Part shown: positions 1 to 7,738 of the stretch, piece after piece
Position numbering within the stretch: position 1 is the first letter of the stretch
Layout: the number at the start of each line of letters is the position of its first letter
From: Tistlia sp040905785
Lineage (GTDB): Bacteria > Pseudomonadota > Alphaproteobacteria > Kiloniellales > DSM-21159
DNA: 64,000 nt
Direction of reading: 5' to 3'
Assembly: GCF_040905785.1 (NCBI RefSeq)
Contig: NZ_JBBDQW010000029.1
Span: forward strand, 1-64,000
Made by a program: the position numbers and the translations under genes
Notes under the pieces: generated by a model
The model's database searches: none
What the model saw: only the letters and a program-made list of their open reading frames with translations
What the model was told of the DNA's origin: nothing

Positions 1-190
1 GACCACGAGGATGCTACCGCCTCGTCGCCAGCCCCATAGCTTCTGTCGAGGGGCGCACGGGCCCGGGCCGGAAGCGCCGCTCCTGGCACCGCCCCTCGCG
101 TCCCTCGACTGCGCCCCTGCGGGCGCGCTCGGGATTAAGCGGGGTGGGTGCTGGCGGAAACAGCGAGACGCCGGGCAGGGAAGGGCGGCG
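1..190. other. Left edge, no supportable gene
   Basis: The first 190 bases lie downstream of the minus-strand radical SAM gene. One plus-strand frame runs in from the left edge for 12 codons and stops with TAG at 37-39, so the C-terminus of an upstream gene could end here, but nothing confirms it. A 9-bp inverted repeat (47-55 with 90-98) could form a weak hairpin. I see no other feature. Confidence 0.2.
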
Positions 191-1276
191 CTACAGCAGG
201 CTCATCTGCCGCGCGTCGCCGCCCGGGCGACGGAAACGGCTGGTGTCGAGGATCCAGCGCCGCTCGTCGAAGCCGAGGCGCCGCGCCGCCAGGCGGAAGC
301 GGCGCGCCAGGGCCTCGGCGTGGGCGCCCTCGCCCCGCATGCGCTTGCCCCACGCGCTGTCGTAGAGGCGGCCGCCGCGGCTCTGGCGGATCAGCGAGAG
401 CACCTTCGCCTTGCGCTCCGGGTAGTGCGCCTCCAGCCATTCCTCGAACAGCGGCGCGATCTCCAGGGGCAGGCGCACCATGATGTAGGAGGCGCTGGTT
501 GCGCCGGCCTCGCGCGCCGCGGCCAGGATGCGCTCCAGCTCCATGTCGTTGATCGCCGGGATCAGCGGCGAGGCGAGCACGGCGACCGGCACGCCGGCGG
601 CCGCCAGGCCGCGGATCGCCTCGAGCCGGCGCGACGGCGTCGCCGCGCGCGGCTCCAGGATGCGCGCCAGGTTGCGGTCCAGGGTCGTGACCGAGAGGCA
701 GACCTTGGCCAGGCCGGCCTTGCCGAGCGGCCCGAGCAGGTCGAGGTCGCGCAGCACGCCGGCCGACTTGGTGACGATGGCGAAGGGGTGCTGCGCCTCG
801 GCCAGCACCTCGATGATGCGCCGGGTGATCTTCAGCTCGCGCTCGGCCGGCTGATAGGGGTCCGTGACCGCGCCGATCGCCAGCGTCGTGGGCTCGTAGG
901 AGCGCTTCGCGAGCTCCTGGCGCAGCAGCTCCGGCGCGTCGTGCTTGGCGAAGATCCGGGTCTCGAAGTCGAGCCCGGCGGACAGGCCAAGCCAGGCGTG
1001 GGTCGGGCGCGCGAAGCAGTAGATGCAGCCGTGCTCGCAGCCGCGGTAGGGGTTGATCGAGCGCTCGAAGGGCACGTCCGGCGAGTCGTTCTTCGCCAGG
1101 ATCGTCCGGCTGCTGTCCGGCAGCACCTGGGTCTCGACCCGGCTCGCCGCGAGCAGCTCCTCCTCGGCGGTCCAGCCGTCGTCGACCGATTCGTGGCTCA
1201 ACGGCTCGAAGCGCCCGGCCTGGTTGCTGACCGCGCCGCGGCCCTTGCGCACCCTGATCTGCGGCAGTTCGCTCAT
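191..1276 (-). CDS. PA0069-type radical SAM protein (SPL-like)
   Basis: 361-residue radical SAM enzyme. The cluster motif C-x3-C-x2-C is C80, C84 and C87 in the stretch GCEHGCIYC, followed by FARPTHAW. This is characteristic of the spore-photolyase-like PA0069/Rv2578c group that binds a 4Fe-4S cluster and S-adenosylmethionine. The reaction of this group is not established, so I assign only the fold and cofactor chemistry. The length and the C-terminus (WILDTSRF, then MSLL) match the family. The ATG at 1276 has no Shine-Dalgarno sequence, and a plausible -10/-35 pair ends 7 bases upstream, so the mRNA may be leaderless. The gene is probably monocistronic. Confidence 0.9.
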   Translation of the reverse strand: MSELPQIRVRKGRGAVSNQAGRFEPLSHESVDDGWTAEEELLAASRVETQVLPDSSRTILAKNDSPDVPFERSINPYRGCEHGCIYCFARPTHAWLGLSAGLDFETRIFAKHDAPELLRQELAKRSYEPTTLAIGAVTDPYQPAERELKITRRIIEVLAEAQHPFAIVTKSAGVLRDLDLLGPLGKAGLAKVCLSVTTLDRNLARILEPRAATPSRRLEAIRGLAAAGVPVAVLASPLIPAINDMELERILAAAREAGATSASYIMVRLPLEIAPLFEEWLEAHYPERKAKVLSLIRQSRGGRLYDSAWGKRMRGEGAHAEALARRFRLAARRLGFDERRWILDTSRFRRPGGDARQMSLL

Positions 1277-1283
1277 GGCGGCG

Positions 1284-1312
1284 AGGATAGTCGCACGTCA
1301 GGAACAAAACAA
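1284..1312 (-). promoter_or_regulatory. Possible sigma70-type promoter of the radical SAM gene
   Basis: On the minus strand TTGTTT (1312-1307) and TATCCT (1289-1284) are separated by exactly 17 bp in a locally AT-richer stretch. The -10 box ends 7 bases before the ATG at 1276, which would place transcription start at or next to the start codon. Match is 3 of 6 at -35 and 4 of 6 at -10. Confidence 0.35.
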
Positions 1313-1340
1313 GAATATCCGGGAACAGGCCGGGCCGCCT

Positions 1341-2261
1341 TTACTGGCGCGCGGGCCTCATCGGCGGCTCGGCCAGGCAGTCGAGGTAGCCGCGGTAGCC
1401 GGCCTTCAGGCTGTCGCCGATCTCGAAGACCAGGCCGGCTTCCCGGCGCTCGGCACCCTCGATCTCCTCGGCAGGCTCCGTCGGGTCGGGGGTCGCGGTC
1501 GCCCGGATGGGACCTGCGCGCAGCAGGATCTCGCCGTCCCGCGCGCCATCCCCCGGCTCAAGCAGCACGAGATTCCCGTTGACCTTGACGACGCCGGACG
1601 CCGGCGTTCCGGCGCTCGCCATGCTCATCGCCAGCACCGGCCCGCCCGCCGCCGTGTAGCGGACCGCGCAGCGCGGTCCCGACCCGATCGCCTCCCGGAT
1701 CTCCGATTCGTCCATCGTGGCGGGGTCGAGCGTCGCCACCTGTGCCCCGGCGATGGCTTCCTCGGCCGGCAGTATCCGCGCGACCTCGGGCGCGCGCACC
1801 GGCTGGACCTCGTCGTCGCGCACCTGGAGGTCGTTGACCAGGTACTTCATCTCCGCGATCTCGCGCTCCTGTGCCTCGATGATCTCGTCCGCGAGCTTGC
1901 GGACGCGCGGGTCGGTGATCCGCGCGCGCTCGCTCGTGAGGATCGCGATCGAATGGTGCGGGATCATCGCCTTCATGTAGTCGACGTCGTCTACCGTCGT
2001 CTGGCTGCGCACCAGCCAGAGCGCCAGGGCAAAGACGACAACGGAGCCGCCGAAGATGGCGAGGTTGAGGGCCCGCTTCCGGTACATGCCCAGCATGAAG
2101 CCGAGCATGACCACGGACATGGTCGCGCCCATGATCAGCGCCATCCAGGCCCGGGTCTGGCTCCAGAAGACGTGCTCCAGCGCGTAGGTGTTCAGGTACA
2201 TCAGGCCGTACATGACCACCGTCGAGGTGCCGATCATCGCGGCAAAGCGCCAATAGGACAT
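1341..2261 (-). CDS. DUF305 membrane protein
   Basis: 306 residues. The N-terminal 85 residues contain about three hydrophobic segments (roughly 5-27, 38-58, 68-86). They are followed by a DUF305 segment with the signature MIPHHSIAI (residues 99-107) and a helical stretch rich in E and R to about 145. DUF305 proteins are ferritin-like and the paired histidines are thought to bind metal; the exact role is unknown. The C-terminal 150 residues form a separate presumably periplasmic region that I do not recognise. A good ribosome site (GAGGGAAG) precedes the ATG. The gene follows the secreted CxxCH protein on the same strand, 214 bases downstream. Confidence 0.8.
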   Translation of the reverse strand: MSYWRFAAMIGTSTVVMYGLMYLNTYALEHVFWSQTRAWMALIMGATMSVVMLGFMLGMYRKRALNLAIFGGSVVVFALALWLVRSQTTVDDVDYMKAMIPHHSIAILTSERARITDPRVRKLADEIIEAQEREIAEMKYLVNDLQVRDDEVQPVRAPEVARILPAEEAIAGAQVATLDPATMDESEIREAIGSGPRCAVRYTAAGGPVLAMSMASAGTPASGVVKVNGNLVLLEPGDGARDGEILLRAGPIRATATPDPTEPAEEIEGAERREAGLVFEIGDSLKAGYRGYLDCLAEPPMRPARQ

Positions 2262-2475
2262 CTTCCCTCGCCATCCTTCCGTCAGTGCGTGTCGCCGTCC
2301 TCGGCCGCCCGGTTCGCGGGCGTCGTGCCCGGCCGCACCCTGACGAAGGCGGCGTACCGGACCCGATTCTCACTCGCCAAGGGTGCAGCGGCTGACTTTG
2401 CCAACTCCTGCCCCGGGTCGGGGTTCCAAAGAGGGTCGGCTTCCGGGGGCAGGTCGCCGGGCTCCGTCCGGAAAG
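2262..2475. other. Intergenic, nothing identified
   Basis: 214 bases between two minus-strand genes. No gene, RNA or clear hairpin terminator seen. Open frames through it are high-GC shadows. Confidence 0.4.
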
Positions 2476-4044
2476 CTAATCCACCTTGGCCAGCGGGTTG
2501 GCGTAGAGGAAGCCCCAGACGAAGTCGGTCTGGAGCGCCAGGACCGCGGGCGGCTGGCGGCTGGCCGTGAACCAGCCCTGCTCCGGCACGCCGTTGGCGC
2601 TCTGGCCGTAGCCGAGGATGCTGAGGTCGTTGGTGAAGACGCCGAGCACGTCCGGGACGCCCGCCGCGCCGACGTGGGCGCGCGCATGGCAGGTGATGCA
2701 GGAGGCGGTCTGCACGAAGCCGCCCTCGATCACCGAGTTGCCGTTCAGCGTGGGGCGGCCGGTGGCGTCGGTGAAGCCGGTCTGGGAGCCCTTGAGCCGG
2801 TAGCTGCGCCAGGCGCGGTCGGCGGGCTTCGGCATTGCCGGATCGCCGGACGCCTCGGTGGCGATGCCGAGGCCGGTGAAGGCGGCCTCCAGGCCTTCCG
2901 AGATCGTGCCGCCGGGGTAGCGCCGCCCGGTCAGGTAGACTTCTGAGTCGATCGGCAGCTCGTCCTGCGCCGTGTGAGGCCGGGTGAAGTTGGTGGCGGC
3001 GCCGGCCGGCAGCGCGTCGGGGGAGGCGAAGCCGTAGGAGTCGTTGCAGCCGAGCGTGTCGCAGCGGCCGGGATTGTCGACGTGCTCGAAGGTCGCCCAG
3101 AACCAGGCGGGCAGGTCCTTGGAAGAGACGTGCAGGGAGATCAGCCAGTAGTCGCCCGGCTCGAAGATCCGGGCGTTGTTGTCGACGACGCTCGATTCGA
3201 TGCGCATGGCGACGAAGGGATGCTCCGGGTCCTCGACGACGCCCAGCGCCTCGGCCCGCTGGCGCAGGATCCAGTTGCTCTTGACCATCAGCGAGGCGAT
3301 CGGGAAGTCGATGGCCGCGGGCCCGGCCGCGCCCTGCGGCCGACGGTAGGGTGCGTCGGCGAGCGCCGCATTGGCCGCCGCGAAGGCGCCGGCCAGGCCC
3401 TCTCGGTGGTAGTAGCCCTGCTCGAACAGGTAGTCGAACATCGCCTCGTTGCGGAACACCAGCTCGGCCATCGACTGGCGGATCTGCAGGCCGGGGTCGA
3501 GCCGGGCGAGGTCGCTCTCGGACAGCCGCGCCAGCTCGGCGTCGAAGTGGAGATCCTGCGCCTTCGACAGCGGCTGCGCGCGCGGCAGCGGCGGCTCGCG
3601 CCCGGCGTCCAGGTGCCGGCCCGGGAAATAGGGGCAGTGGCGCGCCGGGTTGCCGGCCTCGTCGTAGCCCGGGTTGTCCAGGCTGCCCGGCGTGCAGCAG
3701 TCGGGTCCGCTTGCGCCCTCTGGGCAGAGCGGCAGGGGCTCGAGCGGCCAGGCCTGGGGATCGGCCGGCCAGCGCCGCCAGAACTCCTGCCCGACCGCCT
3801 CCAGGAAGAGCTTCCAGGCCGTCATGTCCGGGCAGGTCATGGCCGGGTTGGTGATCGCCGGGTCGGCGACCAGGCGTCCCTGCTCGGCGCGCTGGGCGCA
3901 GGCCGGGTCGTCGCGCGGGTCGGCGAGGAAATAGAGGCCGTAGTCGACGGCCTGCGGCCCGGAACCGGCGGCCAGGGCCGCGGGAGCGCCGGCCGCCACC
4001 GCCAAGGCACCAAGCAGGAGTCCTGCGAACAGCGCTCTCACCAT
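2476..4044 (-). CDS. Secreted protein with one CxxCH haem-type motif
   Basis: 522 residues with a clear Sec signal peptide (residues 1-25, ending in an AAG-A-P-AALAA region). The only haem-attachment motif is CITCH at residues 449-453, so a single c-type haem may be bound in the periplasm. Many other cysteines lie in the N-terminal half (for example in ACAQR and the TCPDMT region), and disulphides are possible. It resembles large uncharacterised proteobacterial proteins annotated only as hypothetical or cytochrome-c-like. No electron-transfer partner is adjacent. Start chosen at the ATG that opens the signal peptide. I am sure it is a real exported protein; haem binding is inferred from the motif alone. 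Confidence 0.75.
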   Translation of the reverse strand: MVRALFAGLLLGALAVAAGAPAALAAGSGPQAVDYGLYFLADPRDDPACAQRAEQGRLVADPAITNPAMTCPDMTAWKLFLEAVGQEFWRRWPADPQAWPLEPLPLCPEGASGPDCCTPGSLDNPGYDEAGNPARHCPYFPGRHLDAGREPPLPRAQPLSKAQDLHFDAELARLSESDLARLDPGLQIRQSMAELVFRNEAMFDYLFEQGYYHREGLAGAFAAANAALADAPYRRPQGAAGPAAIDFPIASLMVKSNWILRQRAEALGVVEDPEHPFVAMRIESSVVDNNARIFEPGDYWLISLHVSSKDLPAWFWATFEHVDNPGRCDTLGCNDSYGFASPDALPAGAATNFTRPHTAQDELPIDSEVYLTGRRYPGGTISEGLEAAFTGLGIATEASGDPAMPKPADRAWRSYRLKGSQTGFTDATGRPTLNGNSVIEGGFVQTASCITCHARAHVGAAGVPDVLGVFTNDLSILGYGQSANGVPEQGWFTASRQPPAVLALQTDFVWGFLYANPLAKVD

Positions 4045-4125
4045 CCCCCGCTTCTCCCCCCGACCGCGCGCCGCAAGCTGCGGGGCGTTCCCGCAAGGCT
4101 TGCAGAAGCGGCGGGCGCCGGCAAG

Positions 4126-4671
4126 TCAGCCGGCGGCGACCAGGTGCTCCTTGAGGCGCGGCATCAGCTCGACGAGGTTGCAGGGCCGGTAGCGGCTGTC
4201 GAGCTGCCAGCGCAGGATGTCCTGCCAGCCGTCCTTGCAGGCGCCGGGCGAGCCCGGCAGCGCGAATAGGTAGGTGCCGCCGGCGACGCCGCCGAGCGCG
4301 CGCGACTGCATCGTCGAGGTGCCGATCTTCTGGAAGGACAGCCAACGGAACAGCTCGCCGAAGCCCTCGATGCGCTTCTCCAGGACCCCCTCGAAGGCCT
4401 CGGGCGTCACGTCCCGCCCGGTGAGGCCGGTGCCGCCGGTCGAGATCACGACGTCGATCGCCGGATCGGCGATGCAGTCCTTCAGGTAGGCCTGGATCGC
4501 CGGCACCTCGTCGCGCACGATCTGGCGCCGGACGACGCGGTGGCCGTCCTCGCCGATCATCTTCTCGAGGCTGTCGCCCGAGCGGTCGTCGGCGGCGCTG
4601 CGACTGTCGGAGACGGTCAGCAGGGCGATGTTGACCGGTAGGAAGGGCTTGCTTTCGTCGAGGCGCGACAT
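4126..4671 (-). CDS. moaB: Molybdenum cofactor biosynthesis protein MoaB
   Basis: 181 residues, MoaB/MogA fold. This family binds molybdopterin and is associated with its adenylylation during molybdenum cofactor synthesis in the cytoplasm. The signature STGGTGLTGRD is at residues 77-87, and the segment around residues 114-133 (SMQSRALGG region, written here as short pieces) is typical. The open frame extends 85 codons upstream, but the family starts at the ATG at 4671; the longer version would overlap the transglycosylase gene. No other moa gene is in the window. It sits 50 bases downstream of the lytic transglycosylase on the same strand and may be co-transcribed with it. Confidence 0.93.
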   Translation of the reverse strand: MSRLDESKPFLPVNIALLTVSDSRSAADDRSGDSLEKMIGEDGHRVVRRQIVRDEVPAIQAYLKDCIADPAIDVVISTGGTGLTGRDVTPEAFEGVLEKRIEGFGELFRWLSFQKIGTSTMQSRALGGVAGGTYLFALPGSPGACKDGWQDILRWQLDSRYRPCNLVELMPRLKEHLVAAG

Positions 4672-4721
4672 GGCTTCTGCTCCGCGGGCGGGGAGCCGGA
4701 AGTCAAGCGCAGGGCGCCGGG

Positions 4722-6557
4722 CTAGTCCAGCGACTCGTAGCGCGGCCAATCGCCCTGGGCGAGCGCCTTCAGCGAGGGCGACGGCTGGCCGAGACGCTTG
4801 CGGTACATCCACAGGTTGGTCAGCACGCGCTCGATGAACAGCCGGGTCTCGCGACTCGGCAGCGCCTCGATGAACAGCAGCGGATCGTGGGCCGGGTAGC
4901 CGACCTTCTCGAGTCGCCGCTGCCACTTGCGCAGGTTGCCGGGGCCGCCGTTGTAGGCGGCGGCGAGCCGGAACAGGTCCTCCCCGGCCTCGGTGTCGGC
5001 CATCAGGCGCTGCACGTACCGCTGGGCCAGCTCCATGTTGAAGCCGGGGTTGAACAGCCGCGCCTCGGTGCCCTTCGGCAGCTCGCCCTGCTGGGCGACG
5101 TAGCGCGCGGTCGCCGGCATCAGTTGCATCAGGCCCATGGCGCCGTGGCCGCTGTGGGCGCGCGTGTCGAAGGCCGACTCCTGGCGCATCAGGGCGTAGA
5201 GCAGCGCCCGGTCGACGCGGAAGCCGCTCTCGGGCTCCCAGGGCGGCAGCGGGAACAGCATGGCGTCCGCGACCTCGGGACGGATCGCGAGGCCCGAGTC
5301 GTGGGTCAGGCGGTTGGCGAGTCGCAGCGTGAAGGCCGGCAGCTGCGCCCGCTCGGCCAGGATCAGGAGCGCCTCGGCGTGCTCCGGCTGGTCCCAGCCG
5401 CCGGCACGCATCAGCTCCTCCTGGGCCAGCTCGTTCCGGCCGACCTGGATCAGGGCGGCGGCGCGCGCCAGCCGCGGCTCCTTAAGCAGGTGGCCGTAGG
5501 CCTTGGCGTCGACCTGCGGCGGCGAGTCCTCCTCGGCCAGGCCGAGCGCCTGGCGCGCGAGCTGGCCGTAGAAGGTCCGACGCTCCTGCGCCGCGCGCAC
5601 CAGCAGGATCGAGACCGTGCCCGGATTGCCGAGCCGCAGGTTCGCCCGCGCCGCCCAGTAGGCGCCCGCCGCGCGGTCCCAGCTGACCGCCCGGTCGGAC
5701 TTGGCGACCGCCTCGAAGTGCTCGGCCGCCGCCTCCAGGTCGTCGAGCACCCAGGCGGCGAGGCCGGCCGTCCAGTGCGCCTCCGGCAGGTGCGCGCCCG
5801 AGCGCTTGGCGGCCCCGGCGGCGAGTCGGAAGGCCTGCTTGGCGCTGCCATGATGGAACCAGCCGCCGGCGACCTGGGCCAGGCCCTGGTCTATCTCCAC
5901 GGGGTCGAACAGGCGGCGGACCTCGCCGCCGGCGAGCAGCCGCTCGGCGGCGCTCAGGCGGGTCTTCATGACGTCGCGGCGGATGCGCCGCTTGAGCTGC
6001 TCGACCAGCCGGCCCTGGCTGGCGCTGCGCTTCTTGTTGGAGTGGTAGAGGTAGACCGCCTCGCCGAGGCTGGCGAGGCGCGCCTTGCCGACCTTCTCGG
6101 GAGACCGCGGCGCGGTCGCGCCGGCCGGCTTGCGCTTCATCGCCAGGGCGTACATGCGGTCGGCGCCGGGATGGTCGGGATAGGTCGCCATCCAGCTCTT
6201 CAGCTCCCGGAACTCGGAGCGGTAGGCGGTCGGGTGCATGTAGCGCTGATAGAGCACGTGGCCCATGAGGCGCCGGTCGGTCAGGCGCCCGATCAGGCGG
6301 TCGGCCGAGGTCCAGTCACCGATCTTCTGGATGCGGAAGATTTCGCGGTAGAGCCTCTCGTCCTGGGCGGAGACGACGCGCGGCACGCCGCTGGGGCCGC
6401 TCGGCGCAAAGCGCGGAATGGCAGCGGTCTCGCGACCCTGGGCCTGCGCCGCGACGCCGTCAAAAAGCGGCAGCAGCCCGGCCAGCGCCGCGAAAGCCAG
6501 TGCGCAGGTCCCTCTGCGCAGCAGGCACAAGACTGTTCTCTCGGCCAGGATAGACAC
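4722..6557 (-). CDS. slt: Soluble lytic murein transglycosylase (SLT family)
   Basis: 611 residues. A signal peptide (about 1-40) directs it to the periplasm. Residues about 70-430 form the helical superhelix (U/L domains) typical of Slt70-like enzymes. The C-terminal SLT domain begins near 445, with the catalytic glutamate E460 in MRQESAFD, followed by GAMGLMQLMPATA and AYNGGPGN. The enzyme cleaves the MurNAc-GlcNAc bond of peptidoglycan to give 1,6-anhydro ends. A good promoter candidate lies at 6596-6624. The downstream moaB may be read through from it. Confidence 0.93.
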   Translation of the reverse strand: MSILAERTVLCLLRRGTCALAFAALAGLLPLFDGVAAQAQGRETAAIPRFAPSGPSGVPRVVSAQDERLYREIFRIQKIGDWTSADRLIGRLTDRRLMGHVLYQRYMHPTAYRSEFRELKSWMATYPDHPGADRMYALAMKRKPAGATAPRSPEKVGKARLASLGEAVYLYHSNKKRSASQGRLVEQLKRRIRRDVMKTRLSAAERLLAGGEVRRLFDPVEIDQGLAQVAGGWFHHGSAKQAFRLAAGAAKRSGAHLPEAHWTAGLAAWVLDDLEAAAEHFEAVAKSDRAVSWDRAAGAYWAARANLRLGNPGTVSILLVRAAQERRTFYGQLARQALGLAEEDSPPQVDAKAYGHLLKEPRLARAAALIQVGRNELAQEELMRAGGWDQPEHAEALLILAERAQLPAFTLRLANRLTHDSGLAIRPEVADAMLFPLPPWEPESGFRVDRALLYALMRQESAFDTRAHSGHGAMGLMQLMPATARYVAQQGELPKGTEARLFNPGFNMELAQRYVQRLMADTEAGEDLFRLAAAYNGGPGNLRKWQRRLEKVGYPAHDPLLFIEALPSRETRLFIERVLTNLWMYRKRLGQPSPSLKALAQGDWPRYESLD

Positions 6558-6595
6558 CGGGCCCCCTCATCTCTGTCCACTCATTCCCCGAAAAG

Positions 6596-6624
6596 ATTTT
6601 AGATCGAAAGCGAGGCTTCGTCAG
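6596..6624 (-). promoter_or_regulatory. Promoter candidate for the lytic transglycosylase
   Basis: Minus-strand CTGACG (6624-6619) and TAAAAT (6601-6596) are separated by 17 bp. They sit in the most AT-rich intergenic stretch of the window (6558-6680). Predicted transcription start is near 6588, about 30 bases upstream of the ATG at 6557. Confidence 0.5.
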
Positions 6625-6680
6625 CTTTTTGGTAAGGATTTATGAAATCCCGTCGCGATTCAGACATTTATCCTGGCTTC

Positions 6681-7544
6681 TTAAGACGCCAAGGGATCGA
6701 AATCGCCGCGATTAACCATTTTGAAGGCAATTATGTCACGCCACGCCAGGCGCTTCTGGGCGGGCTGGCGCAGCAGGTAGGCCGGATGCAGGGTCGCCAG
6801 CGTCGGAATCGGCGCCGGCAGTCCCTCGTGGCGGTAGCCGAACCACTGGCCGCGGACCCGCGTGATGCCGCGCGGGTCGCCCAGCAGCGCCTTGGTCGAG
6901 ACGCCGCCGAGCAGCAGGATGACGCGCGGCGCGACCAGCTCGATGTGGCGCTCGACGAAGGGCAGGCAGAGCTGCACCTCGGCCGGCTCCGGCGTTCGGT
7001 TGCCGGGGGGCCGCCAGAACAGCACGTTGGTGATGTAGGCCTGCCCGCGCTCGAAGCCGGCGTAGGCGAGCATCAGGTCGAGCAGGCGGCCGGCGGCGCC
7101 GACGAAGGGCTCGCCCTGGATGTCCTCGTCGCGCCCCGGCGCCTCGCCGATCAGCATCACCCGGCTCGCCGGATCGCCGCGATGGGTGACGGTCCGGCTC
7201 GCCGTCTTCTTCAGGCCGCAGCCCTCGAAGGCCTCGATGGCGCGGTAGAGCGACGGCAGGTCGGCCGCAGCGGCCGCCGCCGCGCGCGCCGCCGCCAGGG
7301 CCGAATCGAGCGACACCGGCGCCCGGCCGTCGGGCGTCCAGACCGCGGGCGCCGACGGTCGCTCCACGGCTCCCGGGCCCGCGGCCGCGGGAGGCGCGGC
7401 GGCGGGCGCCGGCGGCTCCGGGGCGGCGAGGTCCGGCAGGGCGAAGCGGTCGGGCGCGGACTTCTCGACGGCCTCGTCGGCGCCGGCCTCGACCAGCCAG
7501 CGCAGCGCCGCCTCCAGCTCCTCTCGCGTCGGTTCCGCCAACAA
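6681..7544 (-). CDS. Uracil-DNA glycosylase, family-4-like
   Basis: 287 residues. Residues 1-85 are a low-complexity Ala/Pro-rich extension. The UDG fold follows, with motif GEAPGRDEDIQGEPFVG (133-149) and the C-terminal HPAYLLR (253-259). These belong to the family-4 group that removes uracil from DNA for base excision repair. Classical family-4 enzymes carry four cysteines that hold a 4Fe-4S cluster. This protein has only two cysteines (C109 and C193), so the cluster is probably absent. FWRPPGNRTP (176-185) is typical of alphaproteobacterial members. It is divergent from the ETF-QO gene and alone in its transcription unit. Confidence 0.88.
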   Translation of the reverse strand: MLAEPTREELEAALRWLVEAGADEAVEKSAPDRFALPDLAAPEPPAPAAAPPAAAGPGAVERPSAPAVWTPDGRAPVSLDSALAAARAAAAAAADLPSLYRAIEAFEGCGLKKTASRTVTHRGDPASRVMLIGEAPGRDEDIQGEPFVGAAGRLLDLMLAYAGFERGQAYITNVLFWRPPGNRTPEPAEVQLCLPFVERHIELVAPRVILLLGGVSTKALLGDPRGITRVRGQWFGYRHEGLPAPIPTLATLHPAYLLRQPAQKRLAWRDIIAFKMVNRGDFDPLAS

Positions 7545-7616
7545 GCCCTGCTCCCGGTTCGGGCGGCGCTTCGGGCGGCCGCACCTATGCCATCTGGCCC
7601 CCGAAAGCGACTGCTT

Positions 7617-7645
7617 TTGCCCCCTCGAAGAGGCTTCACTATACC
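7617..7645 (+). promoter_or_regulatory. Promoter candidate for ETF-QO
   Basis: TTGCCC (7617-7622) and TATACC (7640-7645) are separated by 17 bp in the divergent region between the uracil-DNA glycosylase and ETF-QO genes. Each hexamer matches consensus at 4 of 6. Predicted start is near 7652, about 87 bases before the ATG at 7739. Confidence 0.45.
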
Positions 7646-7738
7646 CTTACCTTGAAGCAGGGCCGACACAAGTGCGGTCGCGGGTCCACGGGCGGCGGAC
7701 CGGTCCGGCACGACGGCGCGACGCCTGGGAGGGCGAGT

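Noticed and set aside
4126..4926. Extended MoaB of 266 residues
   Set aside because: The first 85 codons overlap the transglycosylase gene and read as arginine/alanine-rich shadow; MoaB starts at 4671.
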